Source of the DNA: Fidelibacterota bacterium
GTDB lineage: Bacteria; Pseudomonadota; Alphaproteobacteria; Rhodospirillales; Rhodospirillaceae
Length of the DNA: 64,000 nucleotides
Assembly (NCBI GenBank): GCA_947476625.1
Contig: CANJRA010000001.1
Location: 186,001-250,000 of the forward strand
Direction of reading: 5' to 3'
The first letter of the stretch is position 1, and each line of letters opens with the position of its first letter. A program made the translations under genes and the position numbers. Below the pieces are notes generated by a model. The model searched no databases and was not told the origin of the DNA. It worked only from the letters and a program-made list of their open reading frames with translations. Positions 35,058 through 46,131 of the stretch are shown here, piece by piece.

Positions 35058-35444
35058 ATGGCTAAAAAGAATAGCGCGAAAAAGAAAGTCGCCGCAAAGA
35101 AGAAGAAAAACAAAAAGCCGGTCGCCGCGAAAAGACCGACCAAGAAGGTCGTCGCCAAAAAGCCGGTTAAACGCGCCAAAAAACCAGCCAAGCGTGCCGC
35201 GCCGAAACGCAGCGCACCCGCGCGGGTGCCGGTCGCCCTGAATTTATAGGTAACACCTGCATTAGAGGCGCGGCTGAACGCGCTGGCTGCAGGAATGGGC
35301 GTCAGCCTGGATGCATTATTGGTGCAGGCGCTGACGGAATTCGCCGATAGCTGGGAAGACCATCAACGCACGGTGACGGCCTTGAGCGAAGGCGACGACC
35401 GCATGCAACTGGTCGTGCCGCAGGATGAGCCGGACTTACACTAA
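35058..35444 (+). pseudogene. Lys/Ala-rich tail plus ribbon-helix-helix protein, split by an in-frame TAG
   Basis: The ATG at 35058, behind GGGAG, opens a 63-residue Lys/Ala-rich frame like the histone H1 tails of bacterial DNA-binding proteins. It ends RVPVALNL at TAG (35247-35249). The same frame continues without further stops to TAA at 35444: VTPALEARLNALAAGMGVSL, then LVQALTEFADSWEDH. Together VALNL-x-VTPALEARL forms the strand and first helix of a ribbon-helix-helix fold, so the TAG splits one domain in a single 128-codon gene. Explanations are a nonsense mutation, a sequence error or amber readthrough. A 63-residue product alone would keep only the basic tail. Confidence 0.7.
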
Positions 35445-35449
35445 CGATT

Positions 35450-36595
35450 TCAAACTAAGAGATCGAAATCGGCTCCGCAGATTACCCGGCCGTTGACCAT
35501 CACCTCGACGCGGTGACGGCCGGGGTAATACACCCGTGTGGTAATCGGCTTAAAGGCATGACGACGTTCCAGCCGCACGGAGTCTTTCGGGCCGAGCACC
35601 AGGGTTTTCCATTTGAACACCTTGGGCGCGGTGCCGCCGTTTTTCTTGCGGTGGTGGATGACGTAATCGACGACGATGTTCTGCGCCGTGGTGGCCGTGC
35701 TGTGAAGTACGGCGCTGAAACCGGCGTGAGCGCCAAATGTCACCTTGGGCGTCACGAGTTTAAAATCTTTGAGTTTGACCGCGGGCTTAGCGGCGAAGCC
35801 TAAAGCTGCGAGGGTTTTGCCGTGGCCCGCCTTGATCAAGGTGCGGCAAGCATGGCGGACAAGGCGCACGCGCGGCTGGCTTGCGTTCTTTAGCCACCGC
35901 GCAGCCAGCGCAGCGATAAGATCCGGATGATCCTTGGCAATGTCGTTGAGGCTGTTGGCAACAGAGCGGCGGACATATTCGGATGGATCATCCTTCAACA
36001 TCTCCAGAAGCGACAGAACGGCCGCGGGGTCGGCGACAAAGGCCTTGAGCCGCAAACCCCACGGCAGACGCGGACGCGATCCTTCCGACGCCAACCGTCG
36101 GACGTGGTGGTTGGCATCCTTCGCCCAGGTTTTGAGAACCGCCTGCGCCTTCTTCGGATGTTTGACGATGAAAGGCCGGACGGCGAATTCCGCCGTGCTG
36201 CGGATGGTGAGTTCGCGCAGCGCCGCAAAGGCTGCGTTGGGATGATCCATGCCGACGCGGGCGACATACTCAGCCATAGGCCAGACCGCCATCTTGGCGA
36301 TGCCTTTTGACGCATCGGCGATGGGCGCGCCGTTTTTATCCAAAGGCCGCAGCGAAGAGATAAGAATTTTCAGGGCGCGCGGCACGTCGGTGGGCATGTG
36401 CGCCACAAGCGCGGCTGCGATCTGGTTCGCGCGCGCTTTCATCTCAAGTTTCTGGAAATCCTTCAACGCATGATCGATGAAACCCTTGGCGTCGAAGCCG
36501 GACCAGCGGCGTTTGATGTGCGTGGAAACATCTTCGACCACAGCGCGGTTGAAGAGTTCCTTGAAAGGCTCGAGCTTGCGTTCCGCCGGTGGCAC
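35450..36595 (-). CDS. AlkC-like DNA alkylation-repair glycosylase
   Basis: A 381-residue protein. HEAT-like helical repeats fill about residues 20-265; ANHHVRRLASEGSRPRLPWG (about residue 162) is the recurring element of the AlkC/AlkD superfamily. The last roughly 105 residues are beta-rich (FSAVLHSTATTAQNIVVDYV to HRVEVMVNGRVICG) and look like an immunoglobulin-like domain, as described for AlkC. Family members remove cationic N3-methyl adducts from adenine or cytosine. It is convergent with the amber-split gene, 5 bases apart, and follows gyrB on the same strand. Confidence 0.8.
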   Translation of the reverse strand: MPPAERKLEPFKELFNRAVVEDVSTHIKRRWSGFDAKGFIDHALKDFQKLEMKARANQIAAALVAHMPTDVPRALKILISSLRPLDKNGAPIADASKGIAKMAVWPMAEYVARVGMDHPNAAFAALRELTIRSTAEFAVRPFIVKHPKKAQAVLKTWAKDANHHVRRLASEGSRPRLPWGLRLKAFVADPAAVLSLLEMLKDDPSEYVRRSVANSLNDIAKDHPDLIAALAARWLKNASQPRVRLVRHACRTLIKAGHGKTLAALGFAAKPAVKLKDFKLVTPKVTFGAHAGFSAVLHSTATTAQNIVVDYVIHHRKKNGGTAPKVFKWKTLVLGPKDSVRLERRHAFKPITTRVYYPGRHRVEVMVNGRVICGADFDLLV

Positions 36596-36601
36596 TGATT
36601 T

Positions 36602-39112
<2,511 letters not shown>

Positions 39113-40345
39113 TCATCGACGGTTTGCAGCAGGCGTCAAAGCGCCGTTGTCGACGGTAAAAAACTGCGCCGCGCCGGCGAAGTCTTTAAAGAGCGCAGCA
39201 TCTGTGCCGGTCATCCACGCCTGCGCACCGAGATGCAAGACTTCGGTGAACAGCGCGGCACGCCGGTTTTCGTCCAAGTGAGCAGCAACTTCATCGAGCA
39301 ATAGCAGTGGTGCGTGACCGCGCTTCGCGCGCTGTAAGCGAGCTTGCGCGAGCAGCACGGAAATCAGCAAAGCTTTCTGTTCGCCTGTTGAACATAACGC
39401 CGCAGGCTGGCCATCGGATGCATGGCCCGGCGCGCTCATGGCGATGCCAAGATCGGACCGATGCGGACCGGCGCCAGCACCCATAACGCCGCGGCGCTCT
39501 TCCCATAGGCTGCGACGCACAGAATCTTCAACGTCGATCGCCGGCATGTCGTTGAGCCAGGCGTCGATGGTGCCGACAAGTGCCAGACGCGCTGCCGGGA
39601 ACGGACCAACAGCAGCGGCGAGATCGTGATTCAAGCGCGCGACCAGATCGTGACGCGCGGCTGCAAGCGCTACACCATGACGTGCCATCGTGTCTTCGAG
39701 CGCCGCAAACCACGGCGCATCCCCGCCTCCGTCGCGCATCAGGCGCGAACGCTGACGATAGGCATGATCGTAAGCCGCCATGCGGCCGGCGTGATCCGCA
39801 TCGAAAGATGTGACAAGGCGATCAAGGAATTTGCGGCGCGAGGCTGGTCCATCCTGAAACAAGCGATCCATCGACGGCGTAAGCCAGACCGCACCCAGGT
39901 GACGCGCGAGCGCAACGACGCCCTTCGCCGGTTGACCGTTGATGTGAACCGCGCGGCGTTCGGTGCCCGCCGTGAGGCCAGTGCCGATATTCATCGGGCC
40001 ATCAGGCGTTGTGAGCTTGACGGCAACCGCCCAGGGAACCGTTGTCTGATTGGCCACACCGCGCTGGATCTGACGGCCGGCCTGACTTAAGCGCGTCCCG
40101 CGCAGGCCCCGGCCGGGCGCCAGGAATGATAGCGCTTCGAGGAGATTGGTTTTACCGGCCCCGTTCGCGCCTGTGAGCACCACCGGGCGCGCATCGACAT
40201 CCAGACGCAAGCCGGCATAGGAGCGGAAATCCGTAAGCGTAAGCTGGGTGATTGCCACAGAAATGGTCGCGGGCGCCGCTGCATTTGGCGCCGGAAAAGA
40301 TTGCGCCGCGGGTGCGGCGACGATGGCGTCGCGAAGCGAGTTCAC
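39113..40345 (-). CDS. recF: Recombination mediator RecF
   Basis: A 410-residue SMC-like ATPase that loads RecA on gaps with RecO and RecR. Walker A is LTGANGAGKTNLLEALS (about residue 60), the signature is CSTGEQKALLISVLLAQA, and Walker B is LLLLDEVAAHLD. The GTG at 40345 overlaps the dnaN stop by 4 bases and gives a non-conserved 29-residue lead; a second GTG at 40258 would start at the usual (V)AITQLTLTDFRSY. I kept the overlap start, but both are possible. Confidence 0.95.
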   Translation of the reverse strand: MNSLRDAIVAAPAAQSFPAPNAAAPATISVAITQLTLTDFRSYAGLRLDVDARPVVLTGANGAGKTNLLEALSFLAPGRGLRGTRLSQAGRQIQRGVANQTTVPWAVAVKLTTPDGPMNIGTGLTAGTERRAVHINGQPAKGVVALARHLGAVWLTPSMDRLFQDGPASRRKFLDRLVTSFDADHAGRMAAYDHAYRQRSRLMRDGGGDAPWFAALEDTMARHGVALAAARHDLVARLNHDLAAAVGPFPAARLALVGTIDAWLNDMPAIDVEDSVRRSLWEERRGVMGAGAGPHRSDLGIAMSAPGHASDGQPAALCSTGEQKALLISVLLAQARLQRAKRGHAPLLLLDEVAAHLDENRRAALFTEVLHLGAQAWMTGTDAALFKDFAGAAQFFTVDNGALTPAANRR

Positions 40346-41460
40346 ACCCGCATCGGCATAAGGACGTAGATCGCCGACGCATCCGCAACGTCGCGGATGA
40401 CGGTTGGCGACGCAGCGTCGGCCATGGTGAAGCGCGCTGCCTCACCTTCGATCTGGCTGAGGATTTCCAGGAGATAACGCGAGTTAAAGCCGATCTCGAG
40501 GTGGCCGGCGCCGTATTGCGCTTCGACTTCCTCGACAGCACTGCCTGCTTCGGGACTGGAGGCCGACAGCGTGATCATGCCTTTTTCGCAGTTCATCTTG
40601 ATGGAGCGCGACTTCTCGGAGCTGATGGCTGAGACGCGGTCGACCGCGTCGAACAACGGCTTGCGCTCGGCTTCGAGCACCTTGTCGTTGCCGATCGGAA
40701 TGACGCGTTCGTAATCCGGGAAGGTACCGTCGATGAGCTTGGACGTCAGCGTGACATTGTCGAAGCCGAAGCGGATTTTAGAATCCGAGAGCGAGATCGA
40801 AATGTCGCCTTCGGTTTCTTCAATCAGCTTGCGCACTTCGATGACGGCTTTACGCGGCACGATCACGCCCGGCATGCCTGCGGCACCTTCAGGCAGCGGC
40901 AGCTCGACACGGGCCAAACGGTGGCCATCGGTGGCGACGGCGCGCAAGACCGCGACCTTCTCGCTTTTGGCGGCGTGCAGGTAGATGCCGTTCAGGTAAT
41001 AGCGGGTTTCCTCGGTCGAGATCGCAAAACGAGTGCGGTCGATGAGACCGCGCAAATCCGCCGCCGCGAGCTTGAAGGTGTGGCCCAGGTCGCCGTCGGC
41101 CATGGCCGGGAAATCTTCGACCGGCAGGCAGGCGAGGTTGAAACGCGAGCGGCCCGCGGCCAGGGCAATCTGGCCACCATCGGCGGAGGAGGTGACTTCG
41201 ACCTGCGCGCCGTCGGGCAGCTTGCGGACGATGTCATAGAGCGTGTGGGCCGAAACCGTAGTGGCCCCGCCCTTGGAAACTTCAGCGGCGGTGGATTCCG
41301 CGATCTCGATGTCCATGTCGGTGGCATTGAGCGACAGCGCGCTTTTGGAGGCGTCCAGGCGCACGTTGGATAAAATCGGGATGGTGTTGCGGCGCTCGAC
41401 CACACTTTGTACGTGACCCAGGGATTTGAGGAGGGCAGCCCGCTCGATGATGAGTTTCAT
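40342..41460 (-). CDS. dnaN: DNA polymerase III beta sliding clamp
   Basis: A 372-residue protein forming the ring clamp for polymerase III. MKLIIERAALLKSLGHVQSV, RYYLNGIYLH, and the ending VRDVADASAIYVLMPMRV are typical. Length matches the family. Upstream a 282-base gap separates it from dnaA, which probably contains its promoter; recF follows with a 4-base overlap. Confidence 0.97.
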   Translation of the reverse strand: MKLIIERAALLKSLGHVQSVVERRNTIPILSNVRLDASKSALSLNATDMDIEIAESTAAEVSKGGATTVSAHTLYDIVRKLPDGAQVEVTSSADGGQIALAAGRSRFNLACLPVEDFPAMADGDLGHTFKLAAADLRGLIDRTRFAISTEETRYYLNGIYLHAAKSEKVAVLRAVATDGHRLARVELPLPEGAAGMPGVIVPRKAVIEVRKLIEETEGDISISLSDSKIRFGFDNVTLTSKLIDGTFPDYERVIPIGNDKVLEAERKPLFDAVDRVSAISSEKSRSIKMNCEKGMITLSASSPEAGSAVEEVEAQYGAGHLEIGFNSRYLLEILSQIEGEAARFTMADAASPTVIRDVADASAIYVLMPMRV

Positions 41461-41742
41461 GTTGTGGAATCGGTGCTTTTTGCTCTTGAGGAATACGCCG
41501 GACGCTTAGCCCCCCACACCGGCAACGCGCGTCAAAAACACGCATTCGGAACCGGCCCTCGCGGGCGCCGGCGGCACGTCGCGAGAAGGGTTCTAAGTAT
41601 AACCAGAGAGCGCCCCGCCAACCTAAGAAAAAAACATCCGCTGCTGCCCTGAAAAGGCTACGGAATCCCAAGCGTTAACGGCGGTTTTGGAGGGGCGGTG
41701 GAAAGGCTGATTCCGGGATGCGGAAAACCGCCGGAAACCAGC

Positions 41743-43206
41743 TCAGCTTTCCAGCATTCGGGTGAGGAGTTCGACGTCCTCGGCGAAGGCTGTGTCCAAT
41801 TTGACCAGTTCCTCGACCTTGCGCACCGCATGCATGACGGTGGTGTGGTCGCGGCCGCCGAAAGCCCGGCCGATTTCCGGCAGGGAGCGGGAGGTGAGCT
41901 GCTTAGAGAGATACATGGCGACCTGACGCGGGCGGGCAACAGCCCGGGCGCGGCGCGCCGAGCTCATGTCCGACACGCGGATCTTGAAGTGTTCGGCCAC
42001 GCGCTTCTGAATCTCTTCCATGGTCAGGCGCCGGTCGTGGGCGCGTAGGAGATCGGCCAGGAGGTCCTGCGCGGTTTCCAGGGTGATGGCTCCGCCAACC
42101 AGTTGGGCGTGGGCTACCAAGCGCGTAAGTGCGCCTTCGAGTTCACGGACATTGGACGAAATTTTATGGGCCAGGAATTCCTTGACCTTCAGCGGCACGG
42201 GCACGCCGAGCTGTTCGGCCTTGGCGTCAAGAATGCCTAGGCGCAGTTCGAAGGTGGTGGGATGCAGATCGGCGACGAGGCCCGACGACAGACGCGAGCG
42301 CAGACGGTCGCCAATTTCTTCCAGATTGGATGGCGACTTGTCCGCCGACAAAACAATCTGACGGCCCTGATCGACCAGCGCGTTGAAGGTGTGGAAGAAC
42401 TCTTCCTGCGTCGAATCCTTGCCGGAAATAAACTGTACGTCATCGATCATCAGTACATCGACGGAGCGGAATTGTTCCTTGAAGGAAACCATGTCCTGAT
42501 TTCGGAGCGCGCGGACAAAGCTGTACATGAACTTCTCGGCCGACAGGTAAACCACTTTGCGATCCGGCGTGCGGTTGCGAATCTCGTGCGCGATGGCATG
42601 CATCAAATGGGTTTTGCCCAGACCGACACCGCCATACAGAAACAGCGGGTTGAAACTGACGTGATCGGATTCGGCGACACGTTTGGCCGCGGCATAGGCA
42701 AACTCGTTAGGTTTGCCGACAACGAAATTCTCGAACACGTAACGCCGATCCAGCGGCGCCGAGAGATCGGCATTGGCTGAGAAAGAGGACGCGGATGTCG
42801 GAATTGCGCGCGCGGATGACATCGTGCGCGAGGCCGGCGCGAGGGCGCGAGGCATGCCTTGCGGCGCAGCCTGTCTGCCGCCGCTTTCCTTGGCGGCAAC
42901 TTCGGCATTTAATCTTTCGCGGCCTTCCGCAGCGGCGCGTGCGGCTTCAACCTTCAAGGTTACCTTGCGAACGCTGGGGTTTTCACCACTCCAGAGCGCG
43001 CGAATTCTTTCAGCGTAATGCGTGGTAATCCAATCGCGCATAAAGCGCGTGGGCACGGCCAACTCGACTTCGCCTTTGTGGAAAGCCGCAACCGTAATGG
43101 GCGTGACCCAGCTTTTGAACGCCGACTCGCCGAACTCCTGTTTGAGGCGCGTTTTAACGCGGTCCCATTCAGCCTGATCGACGGCCGCCACATCCAAACT
43201 TTTCAC
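41743..43206 (-). CDS. dnaA: Chromosomal replication initiator DnaA
   Basis: A 487-residue AAA+ initiator. Domain I begins at [20 protein letters not shown], Walker A is [17 protein letters not shown], Walker B is [10 protein letters not shown], and the DNA-binding domain IV ends with [21 protein letters not shown] variable linker (domain II, about residues 95-145) is present. The start is a GTG at 43206. Its upstream region, 43207-43967, is rich in GANTC sites, suggesting methylation-dependent control as known for Caulobacter dnaA. Confidence 0.97.
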   Translation of the reverse strand: MKSLDVAAVDQAEWDRVKTRLKQEFGESAFKSWVTPITVAAFHKGEVELAVPTRFMRDWITTHYAERIRALWSGENPSVRKVTLKVEAARAAAEGRERLNAEVAAKESGGRQAAPQGMPRALAPASRTMSSARAIPTSASSFSANADLSAPLDRRYVFENFVVGKPNEFAYAAAKRVAESDHVSFNPLFLYGGVGLGKTHLMHAIAHEIRNRTPDRKVVYLSAEKFMYSFVRALRNQDMVSFKEQFRSVDVLMIDDVQFISGKDSTQEEFFHTFNALVDQGRQIVLSADKSPSNLEEIGDRLRSRLSSGLVADLHPTTFELRLGILDAKAEQLGVPVPLKVKEFLAHKISSNVRELEGALTRLVAHAQLVGGAITLETAQDLLADLLRAHDRRLTMEEIQKRVAEHFKIRVSDMSSARRARAVARPRQVAMYLSKQLTSRSLPEIGRAFGGRDHTTVMHAVRKVEELVKLDTAFAEDVELLTRMLES

Positions 43207-43638
43207 GCTTAGCTTCCCCTAGGCAACACCGACGATCTCGCTGACGACAGCGGCGGAAGGTCAGCTTTAAAATGCAGTTCCCCGAAAGTCTTTTAGAAAA
43301 CGTCCCACTCTGCGCGCGGTTGCGGCGACCAGAACAATTCTTCTAACGAAACTTTACACACCTCAAAAAATATTCCGCCACGCGCGAACGACATACAACA
43401 GGCTTTCGCGCGCTGAACCGAAAAATCGAACCAGCCCTGGTATGAATTTATCCTGATCGTGTTGAGTACCGAAGCCGCTCGAGTGTGCTGCAAAACGCAT
43501 TCGACGACGCTTCAGACGTTGATGAATGTAGCGAGCGACGCGTGCGTGACAAGCGGAAAGATAAGTTGACAGATTTTTTTGAGAGTGAGCTGCGAGGAGG
43601 TTTTTACCAGAAACAATATAAGCGCGATGCAGGTCGTT

Positions 43639-43955
43639 GATTCCCAATGACTTTAATGAAAAATCCGCGCGGCGCCTCGTGACTCGGGGGTTTTAAACCG
43701 CGCTGCGAGACGCAAGGATCGTGCGCCGCAAGTTGCAGGCCAGCACGCCAAAATCGCGAGACTCCATTGGCGAACGAACGACTCTGGAAACGACTCTGAC
43801 GATGACGTGAACGCGTGAGACTCGAAACGCGTGAGACTCGGGAATTTTTAAATCGCGCTGGACGGCGCGGGGATCATGCGGCGCACGCGGTAGACAGACG
43901 CAAAAATCCATCGGCGCGCGAACACCGCTGCCGATGGAGAGAACGATGGGGACTC
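43639..43955. promoter_or_regulatory. Cluster of eight GANTC (CcrM-type) methylation sites
   Basis: GATTC at 43639 and GACTC at 43681, 43760, 43780, 43792, 43819, 43835 and 43951 give eight sites in 317 bases, where roughly one is expected by chance. GANTC is the target of CcrM, the cell-cycle methyltransferase of alphaproteobacteria. The position between dnaA and rpsT fits control of dnaA or replication timing. Site count is seen; the role is inferred. Confidence 0.55.
43681..43860. repeat. Imperfect direct repeats in the dnaA-rpsT gap
   Basis: GACTCGGGGGTTTTAAACCG... at 43681-43705 recurs as GACTCGGGAATTTTTAAATC... at 43835-43860, both ending CGCGCTG, with a few substitutions and one indel. 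Between them a 14-base unit ACGCGTGAGACTCG occurs twice in tandem (43811-43824, 43827-43840). Each repeat contains a GACTC site. Confidence 0.7.
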
Positions 43956-43967
43956 GGAAAGGAAAAG

Positions 43968-44234
43968 TTAGGCGGCGAGGCTTTTGACGCGCGCGGACAG
44001 GCGCGACAGTTTGCGCGAAACTGTTTTCTTGTGAACGACTCCTTTGGTCGTGCCGCGCATCAGCTCCGGCATAACTTTCTTGAGCGCGGCGATAGCGGCG
44101 GTTTTGTCGCCGGACGCGATCGCGGTTTCCACGGTCTTGACGAAGCCGCGGATGCGGGCGACGCGGGAATGGTTGACTGTCGCGGCGCGGGCGTTGCGAC
44201 GGATGCGTTTTTTCGCTGATTTATGCTGAGCCAT
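43968..44234 (-). CDS. rpsT: 30S ribosomal protein S20
   Basis: An 88-residue basic protein: [20 protein letters not shown], ending [14 protein letters not shown]. It binds 16S rRNA early in 30S assembly. Location upstream of dnaA on the same strand is common in alphaproteobacteria. Length is standard. Confidence 0.97.
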   Translation of the reverse strand: MAQHKSAKKRIRRNARAATVNHSRVARIRGFVKTVETAIASGDKTAAIAALKKVMPELMRGTTKGVVHKKTVSRKLSRLSARVKSLAA

Positions 44235-44413
44235 GAAATCTTACCGGAGTCGTTGTCTGAAATCCGGCCAATCCATTGATGATGGGGCCGAAATGAAGCG
44301 CGGCTTATAGGAGATGCGCCGGAGCTAGTCAACCAGCTCGGCCCGTTCGCCCATAGGATCTGCGGCAGGGCCCCAAAAAGCCGGTTATTTGGCGCGTATC
44401 CTGGGAACTGGCG

Positions 44414-45241
44414 CTAGGTTTGGCAGCGCGCGCAGAAGAAGGTCGAGCGCCCGCCCTGGACAATGCGCTTCACCGGCGCGCTGTTGGCGCCGCAGGGACA
44501 CGATTCGCCCTCCCGGCCATAGACCCGCCAAGCCTTCTGAAAATAGCCCAGCTCTCCGGAGGGTTGCACATGATCTCGTAAAGACGAGCCGCCGGCGGCA
44601 ATGGCTTCGGCCAAGACTTGTTTGATGGCAGGCACCAGCGCCTCGGCGCGTTTGCCCGAGATCGTGCCGGCCTTGCGTTTGGGCGAAATGCCCGCGTGGT
44701 TGAGGCTTTCGGAGGCATAGATATTGCCCACACCGACGACGATACGTTGATCGAGCAGCGCGACCTTTATCGACGTCTTGCGGCCCTTCAGAGCCGCCGA
44801 AAGCGCCTCGGGCGTGAAAGCATCGCCCATCGCGTCGGGGCCCAAATGGCGGAAAAGTTTGTGCGTGTTGAGACCGGCTTCGTCCGCCAGCGTCATCAGG
44901 CCGAAGCGCCGGGGATCATTGAAACGAATCTCGGTGCCGTCATCGGTTGTGAGGACGACGTGATCGTGAGGCCCCAGCGGGCCGTCGTCCTTCACGATCT
45001 GCATGCGCCCGGACATGCCGAGGTGGGTAATCAATACCTGGGTGTTGTCGAGCAACATCATCACATACTTAGCGCGGCGATAGATCTTCTCGACGCGGCG
45101 CCCTGTGAGCGTGGCGGCTAGGCCTTTGGGAAAGGGGATACGCAAATCCTTGCGGCGCACATTCACATGCGCAAAACGGCGGCCTTCCAGCACACCGGCC
45201 AGGCCGCGACAGACAGTTTCAACTTCGGGAAGCTCGGGCAT
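44414..45241 (-). CDS. mutM: Formamidopyrimidine-DNA glycosylase
   Basis: A 275-residue base-excision enzyme for 8-oxoguanine. MPELPEVETVCRGL gives the catalytic N-terminal proline and glutamate; THLGMSGRMQI is conserved; the C-terminal zinc finger is CPCGANSAPVKRIVQGGRST with FFCARCQ. It is divergent from ubiE with an 80-base gap. Confidence 0.97.
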   Translation of the reverse strand: MPELPEVETVCRGLAGVLEGRRFAHVNVRRKDLRIPFPKGLAATLTGRRVEKIYRRAKYVMMLLDNTQVLITHLGMSGRMQIVKDDGPLGPHDHVVLTTDDGTEIRFNDPRRFGLMTLADEAGLNTHKLFRHLGPDAMGDAFTPEALSAALKGRKTSIKVALLDQRIVVGVGNIYASESLNHAGISPKRKAGTISGKRAEALVPAIKQVLAEAIAAGGSSLRDHVQPSGELGYFQKAWRVYGREGESCPCGANSAPVKRIVQGGRSTFFCARCQT

Positions 45242-45321
45242 CGCATCCTCTTCGCAGACCGCCGTTATATCGCATATCCCGCGCCGGGATGGATTAATGG
45301 TCTTTCAGAATAGCTTAGATT

Positions 45322-46122
45322 ATGTTCCGGCTTATGACTCAGGACGCGGATCATACGCCGGGCGAGACCGGCACCACGCACTTCGGCTTCAAGACTGTGG
45401 CCGAAGACGAGAAGGCCGGCATGGTGCGGGCGGTATTCGATGCCGTGGCGCCCAAGTACGATCTCATGAACGATTTGATGAGCGCCGGTGTCCATCGCCT
45501 GTGGAAGGCCGCCATGATCGATTGGCTGGCGCCGCGCGCAGGACAATCCATCGTCGATGTGGCGGGCGGTACAGGCGATATCGCCTTTCGCATGCGCGAC
45601 CGCATGGAAGAAAGCCAGAGCGACAAGCCTTCTGCTGTGACGGTTTGCGATATCAACGCCGAGATGCTGAACGTGGGGCGCAATCGCGCTATCGATCGCG
45701 GGCGGCTGACTGATTTCACCTGGGTCTGCGGCAATGCAGAAACGTTGCCATTCCCGGACATGAGCTTCGATGCCTATACGATTGCTTTCGGGCTACGCAA
45801 TGTCACGCATATCGACAAAGCATTAGCCGAAGGGCGGCGCGTGCTGAAACCAGGCGGACGACTCCTCTGCCTGGAGTTCAGCAAGGTGTTAGCACCGGTT
45901 TTGGACAAACTTTACGACGCTTATTCCTTTCGCGTGATGCCGTGGCTCGGCGGATTGGTCGCAGGCGACCGTGACGCTTACCGCTATCTGGCCGAAAGCA
46001 TTCGGCGCTTTCCCGATCAAAACGCTTTGGCCGCGCGCATGACAGCCGTTGGTTTCAACCAAGTAAAAGTAAGCAATTTAAGCGGCGGCATCGCCGCCAT
46101 GCATTCCGGCTGGCGGATTTAG
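45322..46122 (+). CDS. ubiE: Ubiquinone/menaquinone C-methyltransferase UbiE
   Basis: A 266-residue SAM-dependent methyltransferase of quinone synthesis. VDVAGGTGDIAFRM is SAM motif I, KYDLMNDLMSAGVHRLWK the UbiE N-terminal signature, and GLRNVTHIDKAL a second conserved block. The start could be ATG at 45322 or ATG at 45334; neither has a good ribosome site. It heads a plus-strand run with ubiB, coaBC and dut. Confidence 0.95.
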   Translation: MFRLMTQDADHTPGETGTTHFGFKTVAEDEKAGMVRAVFDAVAPKYDLMNDLMSAGVHRLWKAAMIDWLAPRAGQSIVDVAGGTGDIAFRMRDRMEESQSDKPSAVTVCDINAEMLNVGRNRAIDRGRLTDFTWVCGNAETLPFPDMSFDAYTIAFGLRNVTHIDKALAEGRRVLKPGGRLLCLEFSKVLAPVLDKLYDAYSFRVMPWLGGLVAGDRDAYRYLAESIRRFPDQNALAARMTAVGFNQVKVSNLSGGIAAMHSGWRI

Positions 46123-46131
46123 AGCGCGTGC

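Larger units (their letters stand above)
43207..43967. other. Long gap between dnaA and rpsT; possible regulatory or origin-proximal region
   Basis: No credible gene in 761 bases. The half next to dnaA contains AT-rich patches such as CCTCAAAAAATATTCC. I looked for DnaA boxes (TTATCCACA) and found only a two-mismatch match, TTATCCTGA, at about 43448-43456, so this is not a convincing oriC. The half next to rpsT carries the GANTC cluster and direct repeats. Two short minus-strand frames (43363-43647, 43693-43911) lack ribosome sites and look non-coding. Confidence 0.5.

Noticed and set aside
43363-43911. Two short minus-strand frames in the dnaA-rpsT gap
   Set aside because: No ribosome sites; arginine-rich composition is typical of non-coding GC-rich DNA.
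43207-43967. oriC next to dnaA
   Set aside because: Only one weak DnaA-box-like match (TTATCCTGA) and no ordered box cluster; position alone is not enough.
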